Assembly: GCA_964613795.1 (NCBI GenBank)
Contig: CAZTJR010000014.1
Span: forward strand, 1 to 64,000
DNA length: 64,000 nucleotides
Reading direction: 5' to 3'
Source of the DNA: Chromatocurvus sp964613795
Lineage (GTDB): Bacteria; Pseudomonadota; Gammaproteobacteria; Pseudomonadales; Halieaceae
This document shows positions 52,208-61,549 of the stretch, piece after piece. Below the pieces are notes generated by a model. It worked only from the letters and a program-made list of their open reading frames with translations, was not told the DNA's origin and made no database searches. The position numbers and the translations under genes were made by a program. Every line of letters begins with the position of its first letter. Position 1 is the first letter of the stretch.

Positions 52208-53650
52208 CTAGACGCGGAAGGCCTGTTCCTCTAGCGTCGCCTCATCAAGATAGGTGATGGTGCTTGTCTTGAAGTTGAGATCTACGAATACCGCGCAGTA
52301 ATGTTCACCGTGACGCCAAGCCATGGAAACGCTGGAATCATTCGAGTATTGCAGCTCGAAACGTCCGTTAAATGCAGGGTAGTGGGAGCGGAAGCGCATC
52401 AGCCTGAGGAGGCGTTTCACCACGGGTTTCTGCACCGCCTGATCCACGTCCTCGAGTGAGAAATACGCACGGTTGATATCGCGCAGCTCGCCCGTACTGC
52501 GCATGAGTTCTTCATCATTGCAGCCTGCCAGCAAACCGACGTAATACACCTGGGGAATCCCCGGCGTAAAAAACTGTATGGCCCTGGCGGCGATGTAGGC
52601 GTCGTCATTCTGCATGAGCGCGTCATAAAAAGTGCAGGTAAGCTGATAAATCGCGCCGACGCTATGGATGTTGGCCGCGGACTTGCGCAGGATCGGATCG
52701 GCGCTGCGCGCATCAATGTTGTTGATCAGAACCTTTATCTTGTCTTCGGGCAGCACACCCTCGACATCGGGTATGCAGATGCCGTCATGGGTATCGAGTA
52801 CAGTTATCATGTTGCGCGGACACATGCGCAGCCAGTTTTTCAGGTAGGTGCTGTTGGCATCCAGCAATGTGTAAAGCAGGAGCGGCGGCAGCGCAAATCC
52901 ATAGGGGCGCATGTCACGCCGGCTCAGGGCGTACTGGTAACTGGTGTTATCGTGCACCTCGGGCAGGCACTCCGCACCGTGGCGATGCGCGATGTCATTC
53001 ACCCACTCCAGAAGCCGGTAGACGTCCGGTTCGACGAGAAAGCAGCTGGTACCGATACGTTTTGTCGTGTAGCCAAAGGCATCCAGGCGAAGCAGCTTGA
53101 TCCCCTTGCCGGCAAGGAAGGCGATGTAGTCCTCCATGAGCTCAAAGGCCAGCGGCGCGTCGTAGTTCAGATCTATCTGGTGCTCGGTGAAAGTGCACCA
53201 TACGCGGGCTTTTTCACCGTTCTCGAAAGTGATCTCCCGGAACGGCTCCTTCTCCTTGCGTATATGAATTTTCGCAAGGTCATCCGGCGTTATTTCGCCA
53301 AACTTGTCGACATCGACGAACAGGTCGGCGTAGCGCGACCGGAAACCATGTCGGAGGAAATCCCTGAATTCCTCGGAGGCATCGGAAATATGATTGATCG
53401 TAAGATCAGCGCAGAGATCGAGGTCCGCCGCCAGCGCCTCAATGTCGCCCCAGTCGCCATAGCGCGGATCGACTTCCTTGTGCGTCAGCGGAGAGAACCC
53501 GGCATCCGCATTCGACGGATAAAACGGCAGAATGTGCAGGCCACCGATCGCGTCAGAAAAATATCGGTTGATGACCGTTCTCAAGTCATGCAGATTTTTG
53601 CCCAGCCTGTCGGGATAACAGATTAGCTGCACGGCATTACGCAATGCCAT
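52208..53650 (-). CDS. GH13_18 phosphorylase, probably glucosylglycerol phosphorylase (or sucrose phosphorylase)
   Basis: A 480-residue alpha-amylase-family phosphorylase. The catalytic set is clear: nucleophile Asp190 in LRLDAFGY, acid/base Glu231 in LPEVHDN, and Asp289 in LDTHDGI. Subfamily 18 contains sucrose phosphorylase and also 2-O-alpha-glucosylglycerol phosphorylase, described from Marinobacter. Here the gene is directly downstream of a glucosylglycerol-phosphate synthase on the same strand, so phosphorolysis of glucosylglycerol to glucose 1-phosphate and glycerol is the better guess. AGGAG precedes the ATG. Confidence 0.85.
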   Translation of the reverse strand: MALRNAVQLICYPDRLGKNLHDLRTVINRYFSDAIGGLHILPFYPSNADAGFSPLTHKEVDPRYGDWGDIEALAADLDLCADLTINHISDASEEFRDFLRHGFRSRYADLFVDVDKFGEITPDDLAKIHIRKEKEPFREITFENGEKARVWCTFTEHQIDLNYDAPLAFELMEDYIAFLAGKGIKLLRLDAFGYTTKRIGTSCFLVEPDVYRLLEWVNDIAHRHGAECLPEVHDNTSYQYALSRRDMRPYGFALPPLLLYTLLDANSTYLKNWLRMCPRNMITVLDTHDGICIPDVEGVLPEDKIKVLINNIDARSADPILRKSAANIHSVGAIYQLTCTFYDALMQNDDAYIAARAIQFFTPGIPQVYYVGLLAGCNDEELMRSTGELRDINRAYFSLEDVDQAVQKPVVKRLLRLMRFRSHYPAFNGRFELQYSNDSSVSMAWRHGEHYCAVFVDLNFKTSTITYLDEATLEEQAFRV

Positions 53651-53703
53651 CTTCCACTCCTGTATTGCTCGCGCATGGCCTTGGGAATGCGCTCATATGC
53701 CCC

Positions 53704-55953
53704 TCAGCTCTCCGCCTCGGGCAGAGCTGCGTGCTCACGCACCGCCGCCATAAATTCTTCGCCCCACAGGGCAATGTCGTAGTGGCGCACCGAATCGAAT
53801 GCCTCTGCCAGGCGATGACGCGCCTCATCGCGGCTGAGGTTCAGTGCGAAGTAGCAGGTGGACACCATCTCGTGTGGATCATGCGGGTTCGTCAGTATCG
53901 CTCCACGCAACTCTGCTGCCGCGCCCGCAAACTCGGAGAGCACCAGCACACCGCAGCCCTGCGTCAGTCCCTGGGTAGCGACAAATTCCTTGGCGACGAG
54001 ATTGAGGCCGTCGCGCAGCGGCGTTATCCACATGACGTCGGCTGCCGCATAATAGGCAACCAATTGTTCAAAGGGCACCGCGCGGAAAAAGAACTGAACC
54101 GGCGTCCAGCCTATGCGCGCATAGCGCCCATTAATATGGCCCACCGTTTGTTCTATCTGCAGCTGCAGTTCATCGTAAATCTTCATTCCACTGGCTGCGG
54201 GCACACAGATCATGACGAGCGTCACTTTATTCTGAAGCTCCGGATTCTCCTCCAGCAGTCGCTCGTAGGCATGCAGTTTTTCAAGAATGCCCTTGGTGAA
54301 GTCCAGTCGCTCAACCGCCAGCAGCATGCGAACTGCCGCCAGTTCATCACGCAATTCCGCAATACGCTGCTTCTGCGCGGGATCGTCCAGCGCCCGCTCA
54401 ACCCGCCCGATATCCAGCCCCACAGGATGGGCGCCAAGGCCGATAGCGCGCCCGGCAACTTCGATTTCGGTTGTCATTTCTTCCAGGCCCACGGCGCAGC
54501 CGTAGGTGAAGAACCGCGGCGCACAGTTGACGCGCCGGCGAATCTCCACGGGCATGACACCCCGCGCAACGTCCACAAAGTTCTCGGCCTGACGGGGAAT
54601 ATGAAAGCCGATGTAGTTGCACTGCAACAGACTGCCGACAATCTGTCGACGCCAGGGCAGCACGTTGAAAACGTCCGCGGAAGGAAAGTAGGTATGATGG
54701 AAAAAGGCGATCGTCACATCCGGGCGTATCTCGCGTAGGAACGCTGGCACCATCCACAGATTGTAATCGTGGATCCATACCACCGCATTGGCCGCCGCCT
54801 CGCCCGCCGCGCGCTCGGCGAAGCGTCGATTGACCTCCAGGAAAACACCCCAGTGCTCCTCATGGAAGATGGCGCGTTCCCAGAAGGTGTGCAGCGTGGG
54901 CCAGAACGCCTCTTTCGAGAAGCGCTTGTAAAAAATGTCGACGTCGTCCTCGGTCAGCGCCACCCGCGCGGCGACCAGCTTCGGGTAATGATTGACGTCT
55001 ACTTCGGTGTGAACCTCGAACTCGCCCAGCGCCGGATCATCAATTGCCCACGCAACCCAGGAGCCTGGCTTACCATCGGCAAAGAAGCTTAGCAGCGTGG
55101 GAATGATCCCGTTGGGCGACCTCGGTCGTCGACGCTTGCGCTCGCCGTCTTCGATAAACTCCTCGTACGGGAGACGGTGATACACGATGACCAGATCAGA
55201 CTTGCCGCGTTCGGTCACCGGGATCAGCTCGGCTTCAACACCACTGCTGCCGAGAAAACCAAAATACTCGAAGGCTTCTACAATGCCACCGGCGCCCGGT
55301 GCCCGGGCATGATAGACCCGGGCGAGATCTGTGGTAGACGCCAGCAAGCCTGCTTCAGAGTCGCCGACACACACGCCCTTGAATCCTGTCTCGTACATGG
55401 ACAGATCATTTAGCGTATCGCCGGCGACCAGGACATCCTCCCTGTCAATGCCGAGATGCTGTACCAGGCGCGTGAGCGTGTGCCCCTTGTTGACCCCCCT
55501 CGGCAGGACATCGAAATACTTGCCGGCCGAGAACAGAAGGTCGCAGTCGAGACCGTCGACGATGCGGCGCACCTCATCGTCAATGTGGTGTTCCTCGCAG
55601 AAATACGAACAACGACGCTCCTGGGGGACTTCCTGCCGCTGCAGATGGGGAAGATGCGCAAGGGCTTCAGCGACGGCACGGTCGCCGGGCCATATCTGCT
55701 CTATATCATCCTGGATCTGGAAGACCGGCTGCTGCGTGATACCCTGTACGACGGTTGCGCCTACATCAGCGATGATGTAATCGGGCTGGGGAATGGTTGG
55801 GTCAGCCAACAGAGGCAGTACGTGCTCCAGACCACGACCGGTCACAAACACCAGATCGATATCGGGATGCGAAGCGACCAGCTGGTAAAGCCTGAGACGC
55901 GCCATCTGGCTGCCGCCAAGAAATGTTCCATCGAGATCAGTGGCAAGAAGCAT
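53704..55953 (-). CDS. ggpPS: bifunctional glucosylglycerol-phosphate synthase/phosphatase (HAD + GT20)
   Basis: Makes the compatible solute glucosylglycerol from ADP-glucose and glycerol 3-phosphate and dephosphorylates the product. The 749 residues are a fusion. Residues 1-260 form a HAD phosphatase with DLDGT (6-10), NKGHTLT and GDTLND. Residues 270-749 form a GT20 synthase with VVWIHDYNLWMVP, FFHHTYFPSADVF, LLAVERLDFTKG and RDGLNLVAKEFVA. Cyanobacteria use separate proteins; heterotrophic salt-tolerant Pseudomonas have this fused form. The ATG gives MLLATDLDGTF; a GTG 18 bases upstream is possible. The phosphorylase gene follows after 53 bases. Confidence 0.9.
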   Translation of the reverse strand: MLLATDLDGTFLGGSQMARLRLYQLVASHPDIDLVFVTGRGLEHVLPLLADPTIPQPDYIIADVGATVVQGITQQPVFQIQDDIEQIWPGDRAVAEALAHLPHLQRQEVPQERRCSYFCEEHHIDDEVRRIVDGLDCDLLFSAGKYFDVLPRGVNKGHTLTRLVQHLGIDREDVLVAGDTLNDLSMYETGFKGVCVGDSEAGLLASTTDLARVYHARAPGAGGIVEAFEYFGFLGSSGVEAELIPVTERGKSDLVIVYHRLPYEEFIEDGERKRRRPRSPNGIIPTLLSFFADGKPGSWVAWAIDDPALGEFEVHTEVDVNHYPKLVAARVALTEDDVDIFYKRFSKEAFWPTLHTFWERAIFHEEHWGVFLEVNRRFAERAAGEAAANAVVWIHDYNLWMVPAFLREIRPDVTIAFFHHTYFPSADVFNVLPWRRQIVGSLLQCNYIGFHIPRQAENFVDVARGVMPVEIRRRVNCAPRFFTYGCAVGLEEMTTEIEVAGRAIGLGAHPVGLDIGRVERALDDPAQKQRIAELRDELAAVRMLLAVERLDFTKGILEKLHAYERLLEENPELQNKVTLVMICVPAASGMKIYDELQLQIEQTVGHINGRYARIGWTPVQFFFRAVPFEQLVAYYAAADVMWITPLRDGLNLVAKEFVATQGLTQGCGVLVLSEFAGAAAELRGAILTNPHDPHEMVSTCYFALNLSRDEARHRLAEAFDSVRHYDIALWGEEFMAAVREHAALPEAES

Positions 55954-55971
55954 GACAGTGGCCGTTGACAC

Positions 55972-55988
55972 CTTGCGGTGACCGCAAG
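55972..55988 (-). promoter_or_regulatory. leader hairpin just upstream of the glucosylglycerol synthase
   Basis: CTTGCGG-TCA-CCGCAAG on the minus strand forms a 7-bp perfect hairpin about 19 bases before the start codon and includes the only purine-rich stretch (AAGG) that could serve as ribosome site. It could limit translation. No further structure supports a known riboswitch. Confidence 0.3.
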
Positions 55989-56238
55989 TGGCCCCGCGGC
56001 GCCAGTCGCGCCGTAATCCTCCCTTATTTGCTTGCTCGTAATTCAGCGATACCCGTCGCCGGATGCCGCAGGAGAGGCCGAATCGCAGGGTAAATCCAGC
56101 ACCCCGCCCCGGCTGCACTACGTGACCGCGTTTTTCTGCAAGGCAAAGACCTTAGCGCGTTTTGTGAACCATCGCCAGTCTGTGCCTTCAGGCCCGCGCC
56201 CTGCGATCCGGCATCCTCCGCGTTCTGTTAATGATCCA

Positions 56239-56622
56239 CTAGAGCTGCGCAATCGCGCCCCAAAACGCCAGGATCAGCAGGCAAAGCATCGACAGCATGC
56301 CAATGGCCATGCCCGCCCTGCGAGTCTGCGGGTCGCGAATATAGGCGTTGCGGTAAAGCACTCGACCGGCGAAGAAAGCGAGACCCAGTAAGGGCGCTGC
56401 AATCGGCAGGAAGAAGAACCCGGCAACAATCCACATGGCGGGAACGACCACCACAAGCTGTTCCAGCGTGTTCATCTGCACGCGATAAGCCCGCTCGAAA
56501 TTCTCGTGACCGGTGACGGCCGGCGCGCGGATACCGTGTCGCAGGCGCTCCCGACCCACCAGCATGGAAAAAGTCAGATACTGCAGTAGCAGCAACAGTG
56601 TAACGAGTGCGGTAAAAGCCAT
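56239..56622 (-). CDS. MAPEG-family membrane protein
   Basis: A 127-residue protein with four membrane helices and the MAPEG signature FERAYRVQMNTLEQLVVVVPAMW, where Glu and Arg bind glutathione in the eukaryotic microsomal transferases. Bacterial members have glutathione-transferase or peroxidase activity when tested, but the physiological role is unknown. AGGAG lies ahead of the ATG. Single gene between the glucosylglycerol locus and an AidB-like gene. Confidence 0.87.
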   Translation of the reverse strand: MAFTALVTLLLLLQYLTFSMLVGRERLRHGIRAPAVTGHENFERAYRVQMNTLEQLVVVVPAMWIVAGFFFLPIAAPLLGLAFFAGRVLYRNAYIRDPQTRRAGMAIGMLSMLCLLILAFWGAIAQL

Positions 56623-56762
56623 GGTTCTGCTCCTGGTAGGTGGCTAAGTATGCCTGATTCGGGCTTACCCTGCCGGCGTTTTGCCAGCCCTTCATGCTGC
56701 CCCTGACCACTGGCGTTGACTGTCACAGCGTGATCCAGTGATTAAGGGAAAGGCGCGTGTTA

Positions 56763-58454
56763 CTAAAGAATATGCGGGTCAGCGCGCTCCAGGAGCGTCG
56801 TTACTGCGGAACTGCGGGGCAACGTGCCGAAGTGGCGATCCCCCCGGGAATCCAGACGGGAGCGAATGAAGGCATCGGCGATGTCCGGCGTTGCCGTTTG
56901 CAGCAGCAACGCAGCCTGCATCGTCAGCGCCAGCTGATCCACTAGAGAGCGCGCGCGATATTCAAGGGCTTCTGTGTCGCGCAGTGCAGCCTTCAGTCGG
57001 TCAACCGCGGCATCCAGCAGCACATGCTGTCCGCGGGCAGCATCAATCTCGGCATACCAGGCGGCCAGGACCTCGGGGCTGCGCGCGAGGGCACGCAGCA
57101 TGTCGAGCGCCTGCACGTTGCCCGAGCCCTCCCAGATTGCGTTGATCGGCGCGTCCCGGTACAGCCTCGCGAGAATGAAGTCCTCGATCACCCCGTTACC
57201 GCCGAGACATTCCATGGCCTCGTAGGTCACCGTCGGCGTGCGTTTGCAGATCCAGTACTTGCCGGTGGGGAGCCCGAGTCGCAGTAACAGCCTGTCGTGC
57301 TCATTGCCGCCAGGGGACAGACTGCTGTCAAGGGCCGCGCCCATGCGCAGCATCAGCGCCAACGACCCCTCCACTTCAAGCTGCAGATCCGCCAGTACAT
57401 TGCGCATCAGCGGCTGGTCCAGAAGCCGTCGACCAAAGGCCTCGCGGCCCGCCGCGTGATTGACCGCCTGGGCAACGGCCTGCCTTTGACCCGCAGCGGA
57501 GCCGATCATGCAGTCAAAGCGAGTCATCGCTACCATCTCGATGATCGCGGACACCCCGCGGCCCTCATCACCGACCATCCAGCCAAGGGCGCCGCGCAAT
57601 TCAACCTCCGAGGATGCGTTCGCGACATTGCCCATCTTGTTTTTCAGGCGCTGAACCTGCAAAGGGTTCTTGCTGCCGTCAGGTCGCCAGCGCGGCACAA
57701 GAAAGCAGCTGAGACCACCCGCTGCCTGAGCCAGCACGAGAAACGCGTCGCACATCGGGGCCGAGGTGAACCACTTGTGGCCAACCAGTTCGTAATCGCC
57801 ACCGGGGCCACCTCTACCCAGCGCTCTGGCCCGGGTGGTATTGGCACGGACATCAGAGCCACCCTGCTTCTCGGTCATGCCCATCCCGATGGTGAGCGCC
57901 GATTTCTGCGAGTAAGGGATATTGTCGGGCTGATACTCGCAGGCCAGCACGCCCGGCAGCCAGGTGTCGGCAATTTGCGGCGTCAGTCGCAGCGTGGGTA
58001 CAGCGGCAAAGGTCATGGTCAGCGGACAGCCGTGCCCCGACTCAACCTGAGCCTGCAGGTAGTAGCGTGCAGCACGGGCCACGTGCGCGCCCTCCCCGGG
58101 CCGCGTCCAGGGGTCGCTGTGCAGGCCCGACTCCAGACCCAGGCGCATGAGCCTGTGGTAGGCGTCATGGTAGCGTACTTCGTCCACCCGATAACCCTGG
58201 CGGTCGTGACTGTAGAACTGCGGCCGGTTCTCGTTGGCAAGAAAACCCCAGTGGATAAGCTCGGCGCTGCCACAGCGATCACCGTGATCCGTGAGTGCAT
58301 CAACGGCCCATGCGGCACCGTAGCGCACTACACCCTCCCGGAGCGCGGTATCCCCCAGGTAGCTGTTGTAGTCCACCAACGGACGCGACTGATTGAGGAC
58401 CTCATGCGTTTCGGCCAGGTGATCCATCGTAGAATCGCTCGTGTCCGTTTTCAT
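56763..58454 (-). CDS. AidB-like acyl-CoA dehydrogenase family protein
   Basis: A flavoprotein of 563 residues. FAD/substrate segments: IGMGMTEKQGGSDVRANTT, ELVGHKWFTSAPMCDAFLVLAQ, and MECLGGNGVIEDF. The N-terminal AEThevlNQ-PLVDYN layout and the C-terminal extension match AidB, which binds DNA and is induced by alkylation damage in E. coli. Whether this one protects DNA or oxidises an acyl-CoA cannot be decided. The ATG at 58454 (MKTDTSDS) is chosen because sequence before it is not conserved. Confidence 0.87.
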   Translation of the reverse strand: MKTDTSDSTMDHLAETHEVLNQSRPLVDYNSYLGDTALREGVVRYGAAWAVDALTDHGDRCGSAELIHWGFLANENRPQFYSHDRQGYRVDEVRYHDAYHRLMRLGLESGLHSDPWTRPGEGAHVARAARYYLQAQVESGHGCPLTMTFAAVPTLRLTPQIADTWLPGVLACEYQPDNIPYSQKSALTIGMGMTEKQGGSDVRANTTRARALGRGGPGGDYELVGHKWFTSAPMCDAFLVLAQAAGGLSCFLVPRWRPDGSKNPLQVQRLKNKMGNVANASSEVELRGALGWMVGDEGRGVSAIIEMVAMTRFDCMIGSAAGQRQAVAQAVNHAAGREAFGRRLLDQPLMRNVLADLQLEVEGSLALMLRMGAALDSSLSPGGNEHDRLLLRLGLPTGKYWICKRTPTVTYEAMECLGGNGVIEDFILARLYRDAPINAIWEGSGNVQALDMLRALARSPEVLAAWYAEIDAARGQHVLLDAAVDRLKAALRDTEALEYRARSLVDQLALTMQAALLLQTATPDIADAFIRSRLDSRGDRHFGTLPRSSAVTTLLERADPHIL

Positions 58455-58543
58455 CGCCGCTCTCACTAGAAACACCGTCAGGATAGTAGCATTGCCTGCG
58501 CAGGCTGCTAAAGTCTTGGTTTTGTGCAAGAGAGGAATGCGCG

Positions 58544-58921
58544 ATGATCGCACGAACTGCCCGCCTTATCCTGTGGCTACTTGCCGCCGTCACCCTGTTC
58601 CTGGGCCTGCGCTGGGTCGTTGAACCTGAAGCTGCCGCTGCGTCGCTGGGCATGCCGCTACTGGACGGTCTCGCGCGCAGTACCCAGATCGGTGACATTA
58701 GCGCCTTTTTCTTCGGCATCTCGGCGATGCTCATGCTGGGTCTGCAGACAGGGCGCGACAGCTGGCTGCATGCGGCGGCAATTTTTTTTGGCTTTGCGGC
58801 CATCATGCGCACACTGGCGTGGCTTCTTCATGACGCGGCCTTCGCTGGCCCACTGATCGCGGTCGAAGTCGCGCTGGCGCTGATCATTCTTCTGGCGGCG
58901 AGAATGCGGCGGGCAACATGA
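58544..58921 (+). CDS. small four-helix membrane protein of unknown function
   Basis: A 125-residue inner-membrane protein with four predicted helices and no soluble domain (LILWLLAAVTLFLGLRWVV first, ALIILLAARMRRAT last). It resembles the short DUF4345-like proteins, but I cannot assign a function. GAGGAAT precedes the ATG. Divergent from the AidB-like gene and followed by an NnrU-family gene after about 100 bases. Confidence 0.75.
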   Translation: MIARTARLILWLLAAVTLFLGLRWVVEPEAAAASLGMPLLDGLARSTQIGDISAFFFGISAMLMLGLQTGRDSWLHAAAIFFGFAAIMRTLAWLLHDAAFAGPLIAVEVALALIILLAARMRRAT

Positions 58922-59018
58922 CCTGCATTGCCACTACCCCCCCGGGATGCGCTAGACTGGCGGCGTTTCGTTTTGACACCACCTCATCCCTGGTGGCGCA
59001 ATCGGTCGGAGACCTCCC

Positions 59019-59603
59019 ATGACCCTGATGATTATCGGACTGCTGATATTTCTCGGCACGCACTCCCTGAATATCTTTGCACCGGCATGGCGAGACCGGC
59101 AAATAGAGCAGCGCGGCACCCTTCCCTTCAAGATCGTGTATGCGCTGATTTCCCTTGGCGGTCTCTGGCTTGCTATTGTGGGCTATGGCGAAATGCGCAC
59201 CACCGCTGTACCACTGTGGAACCCGCCAGTCGGGCTGAAGCATCTCGCAGCACTGCTCATGTTGCCCTCTTTCATTCTCCTTGTGGCAGCGTACGTGCCG
59301 GCAAACCACCTGAAGGCCCGGCTGGGACACCCCATGCTGATGGCTGTGAAAATCTGGGCGTTTGCCCACCTGCTGGTCAACGGCCGCCTCGGCGACATCA
59401 TCTTTTTCGGTGCCTTCCTGGCATGGGCGGTCGTTCTCTACATCCGCCTGAAAAAGAAAGACCGTGCTCTCGGTACGGTTTATCCTGCAGGAGGTCTGCC
59501 AGGCACACTAGCCACTGTCGTTGGCGGCGCTGTCCTCTGGTTCGTCTTCGCGCGCTACCTGCACATCTACGTAGCCGGGGTACCTGCTATCAGTGGCATG
59601 TAG
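59019..59603 (+). CDS. NnrU-family membrane protein
   Basis: A 194-residue polytopic protein starting LMIIGLLIFLGTHSLNIF, with HPMLMAVKIWAFAHLLVNGRLGDIIFFG in the middle, the NnrU signature. NnrU is linked to nitrite/nitric-oxide reduction in Rhodobacter, and relatives are the second domain of plant carotenoid isomerase-like Z-ISO. No denitrification genes are nearby, so the role here is open. GGAGA precedes the ATG. Confidence 0.85.
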   Translation: MTLMIIGLLIFLGTHSLNIFAPAWRDRQIEQRGTLPFKIVYALISLGGLWLAIVGYGEMRTTAVPLWNPPVGLKHLAALLMLPSFILLVAAYVPANHLKARLGHPMLMAVKIWAFAHLLVNGRLGDIIFFGAFLAWAVVLYIRLKKKDRALGTVYPAGGLPGTLATVVGGAVLWFVFARYLHIYVAGVPAISGM

Positions 59604-59624
59604 ACACACGATGTCTATACCGGC

Positions 59625-60419
59625 ATGCCTGTTCGCATGAGTCCCGGATGGCAATGGCCGCGCCCGATTATGGCCATGCTCCTCCTCCTGGTATGCATCA
59701 CGCCTGGCTCGCCCGTGTCTGCACAGGCCGTCCTGCGCGTGGGGATTGCACCTGACGTCCCGCCGCTGCATTACTACAGCGAGGGGCGCCTGGTCGGTGT
59801 CGATCCCGACAGCGCCAGAACCGTTGCGGAAATCCTCTCCCGACAACTGGACATTGTGCCGCTGCCGGCAGATCGTCTGCGCCCGGCGCTGCTCGCTGGC
59901 GACATCGACGTGATTATGTCGGGGCTGGTTACCGAGGACGAGGCGAACAGCGATCTCCTATTTGCCCGGCCGTACCTGCAGGCGGGGCAGATGGCAATAC
60001 TGCACGAGACGGCCGTGACCGGTTTTGGTCAGCCCTGGGCTGTGTATCGGGAAGGCGTGCGCATTGGTGTTCGGCCCGGGAGTGCCGGATCAGCATTCGC
60101 AGAACAGGATCTACGGGATGCGGATATCATTCACTACGCGAATAGCGACGCGGCCTTTTCCGCGCTACGCGATCGCGAGATTGATCTGTTCATTGATGAT
60201 GCCGCCACCAGTTGGAGCCTGGCGGCGTCGGAGGCGCAGAGCGACCTGATCAGCCTGTACAGACCACTCACCGAGGAGCGTCTTGCATGGGCTGTTGCGC
60301 CAGGCAACCGCAGCCTGCTCCGGGACCTCAACCAGGCACTCGAGTTGATGCGCGCAAATGGCACCCTCGATTACATCATCGACCGCTGGATTCCGGTGCA
60401 GTTTTCCGACTCGCCGTGA
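59625..60419 (+). CDS. periplasmic solute-binding protein, family 3
   Basis: A 264-residue secreted binding protein: signal peptide (about 1-34, ending VSAQA), then the two-lobe amino-acid-binding fold VLRVGIAPDVPPLHYYSEGRLVGVDPDSARTVAEIL, DVIMSGLVTEDEANSDLLFARPYL and DLFIDDAATSW. No ABC permease or ATPase genes adjoin it, so it may be an orphan sensor-like protein or work with a transporter elsewhere. A second Met four codons in could be the true start. Confidence 0.83.
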   Translation: MPVRMSPGWQWPRPIMAMLLLLVCITPGSPVSAQAVLRVGIAPDVPPLHYYSEGRLVGVDPDSARTVAEILSRQLDIVPLPADRLRPALLAGDIDVIMSGLVTEDEANSDLLFARPYLQAGQMAILHETAVTGFGQPWAVYREGVRIGVRPGSAGSAFAEQDLRDADIIHYANSDAAFSALRDREIDLFIDDAATSWSLAASEAQSDLISLYRPLTEERLAWAVAPGNRSLLRDLNQALELMRANGTLDYIIDRWIPVQFSDSP

Positions 60420-60466
60420 GTATCTGCTGACTGCGCGGCTCAGCGGCCGTCCGCAGGCGTGGGCCA

Positions 60467-61549
60467 CTAGAGTGACAGTATCATCCCCCGGTTCGGCGAC
60501 AGGCGATTGTCCAGCAGCGTGTTCCAGGTATCGATGACCGCATTGGCACCCCGTCCTTCCTCGATATCTATCTGTCCGCGCATCCCCCGGGCAAGATCCG
60601 CGCTGGCAGTCAACGCCCGCTGCATCACCACACCCTGCCCCCACTGCGCATCGCGTCGGGCTATCTGCGCGGGCGCGAAGAAAAACGCGGGCCCGGGCCC
60701 GGGCAGCGCTTCATCATTGCCACCTGCCGCCTCCCAGTGGGTTGCGCCCACCTTGATGCTCTGACGCAGTTGATCGCCCATGCGGCTATGAACGGCAGCC
60801 GTCAGGGTCCTATCCCCTGCCATATCGACGAACACGGCAGGTGCGTCCGCGGCGACGCCAGCCAGATCTCCGTAGGTCAGCACGGAATCATACGCGTTGA
60901 GCGCCGTGACAAAGTCTGCATTGACTGCCGATGTCAGTCCGCACACCGAAGCGCAGCTGTCACTGTCCGCGTGCAGCAAATGCGCCAACCCCAGGGCGGT
61001 TTTCGAGGACGCGGAGCCGATGATGACCTGGGTAGCGAAAAAAAAGTCGTGGTCCACCAGGTAATCGTAAAGAAGATAGGCAGTAGCGAACAGCGGAAAC
61101 AGGAGGCTGCGTTCGTGGTGCAGGTCGGCGAGCATGGGCGGATCTGCGACCGTGCGCGTGTAGCCATTATACAGGGCGGGCAGCGCCGCCCGGTGCCCGG
61201 CAACATCTACCATACCGCGCGCGCTGACATGGCCGGGCTGGAGCATAACGTGACTGGCCATGGGGAAGAATCCCCAGAGGCACTCGCCTTCAGCAATAGC
61301 ATCGCAGCGGGACGACAGAACGCGCGCGTAACCCCACGCCGGCACTTTGCCCCAGTGTGCCTGCGCCGGGAAATAGCCCCAGTAGCCGATCATGTCGCCC
61401 GACAGCGCGTAACTGACGTTGTTCGCCGTCAGCGCGAAAGATTCGATGGCGACCAGTATCTCGCCTTCTGCGGGTTCTGGCAGGGTAGCGTCAACTACCC
61501 GGGTCCGGCGGAAATCGCCGCGGTCTACCCAGATTTCCTGTATTTTCAT
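60467..61549 (-). CDS. DUF2855-family protein
   Basis: A 360-residue protein of the DUF2855 family, a medium-chain-dehydrogenase-like fold without a usual cofactor motif. Visible: EGEILVAIESFALTANNVSYALSGDMIGYWGYFPA at the N-terminus, as in quinone-oxidoreductase-like proteins, and IIGSASSKTALGLAHLL where the Rossmann glycines would be. Activity unknown. Its ATG overlaps the stop of the upstream P-type ATPase by four bases, so the two are co-expressed. Confidence 0.83.
   Translation of the reverse strand: MKIQEIWVDRGDFRRTRVVDATLPEPAEGEILVAIESFALTANNVSYALSGDMIGYWGYFPAQAHWGKVPAWGYARVLSSRCDAIAEGECLWGFFPMASHVMLQPGHVSARGMVDVAGHRAALPALYNGYTRTVADPPMLADLHHERSLLFPLFATAYLLYDYLVDHDFFFATQVIIGSASSKTALGLAHLLHADSDSCASVCGLTSAVNADFVTALNAYDSVLTYGDLAGVAADAPAVFVDMAGDRTLTAAVHSRMGDQLRQSIKVGATHWEAAGGNDEALPGPGPAFFFAPAQIARRDAQWGQGVVMQRALTASADLARGMRGQIDIEEGRGANAVIDTWNTLLDNRLSPNRGMILSL

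Noticed and set aside
57297..58469. 390-codon plus-strand frame opposite the AidB-like gene
   Set aside because: The opposite strand is a complete, conserved flavoprotein; this frame has no domain.
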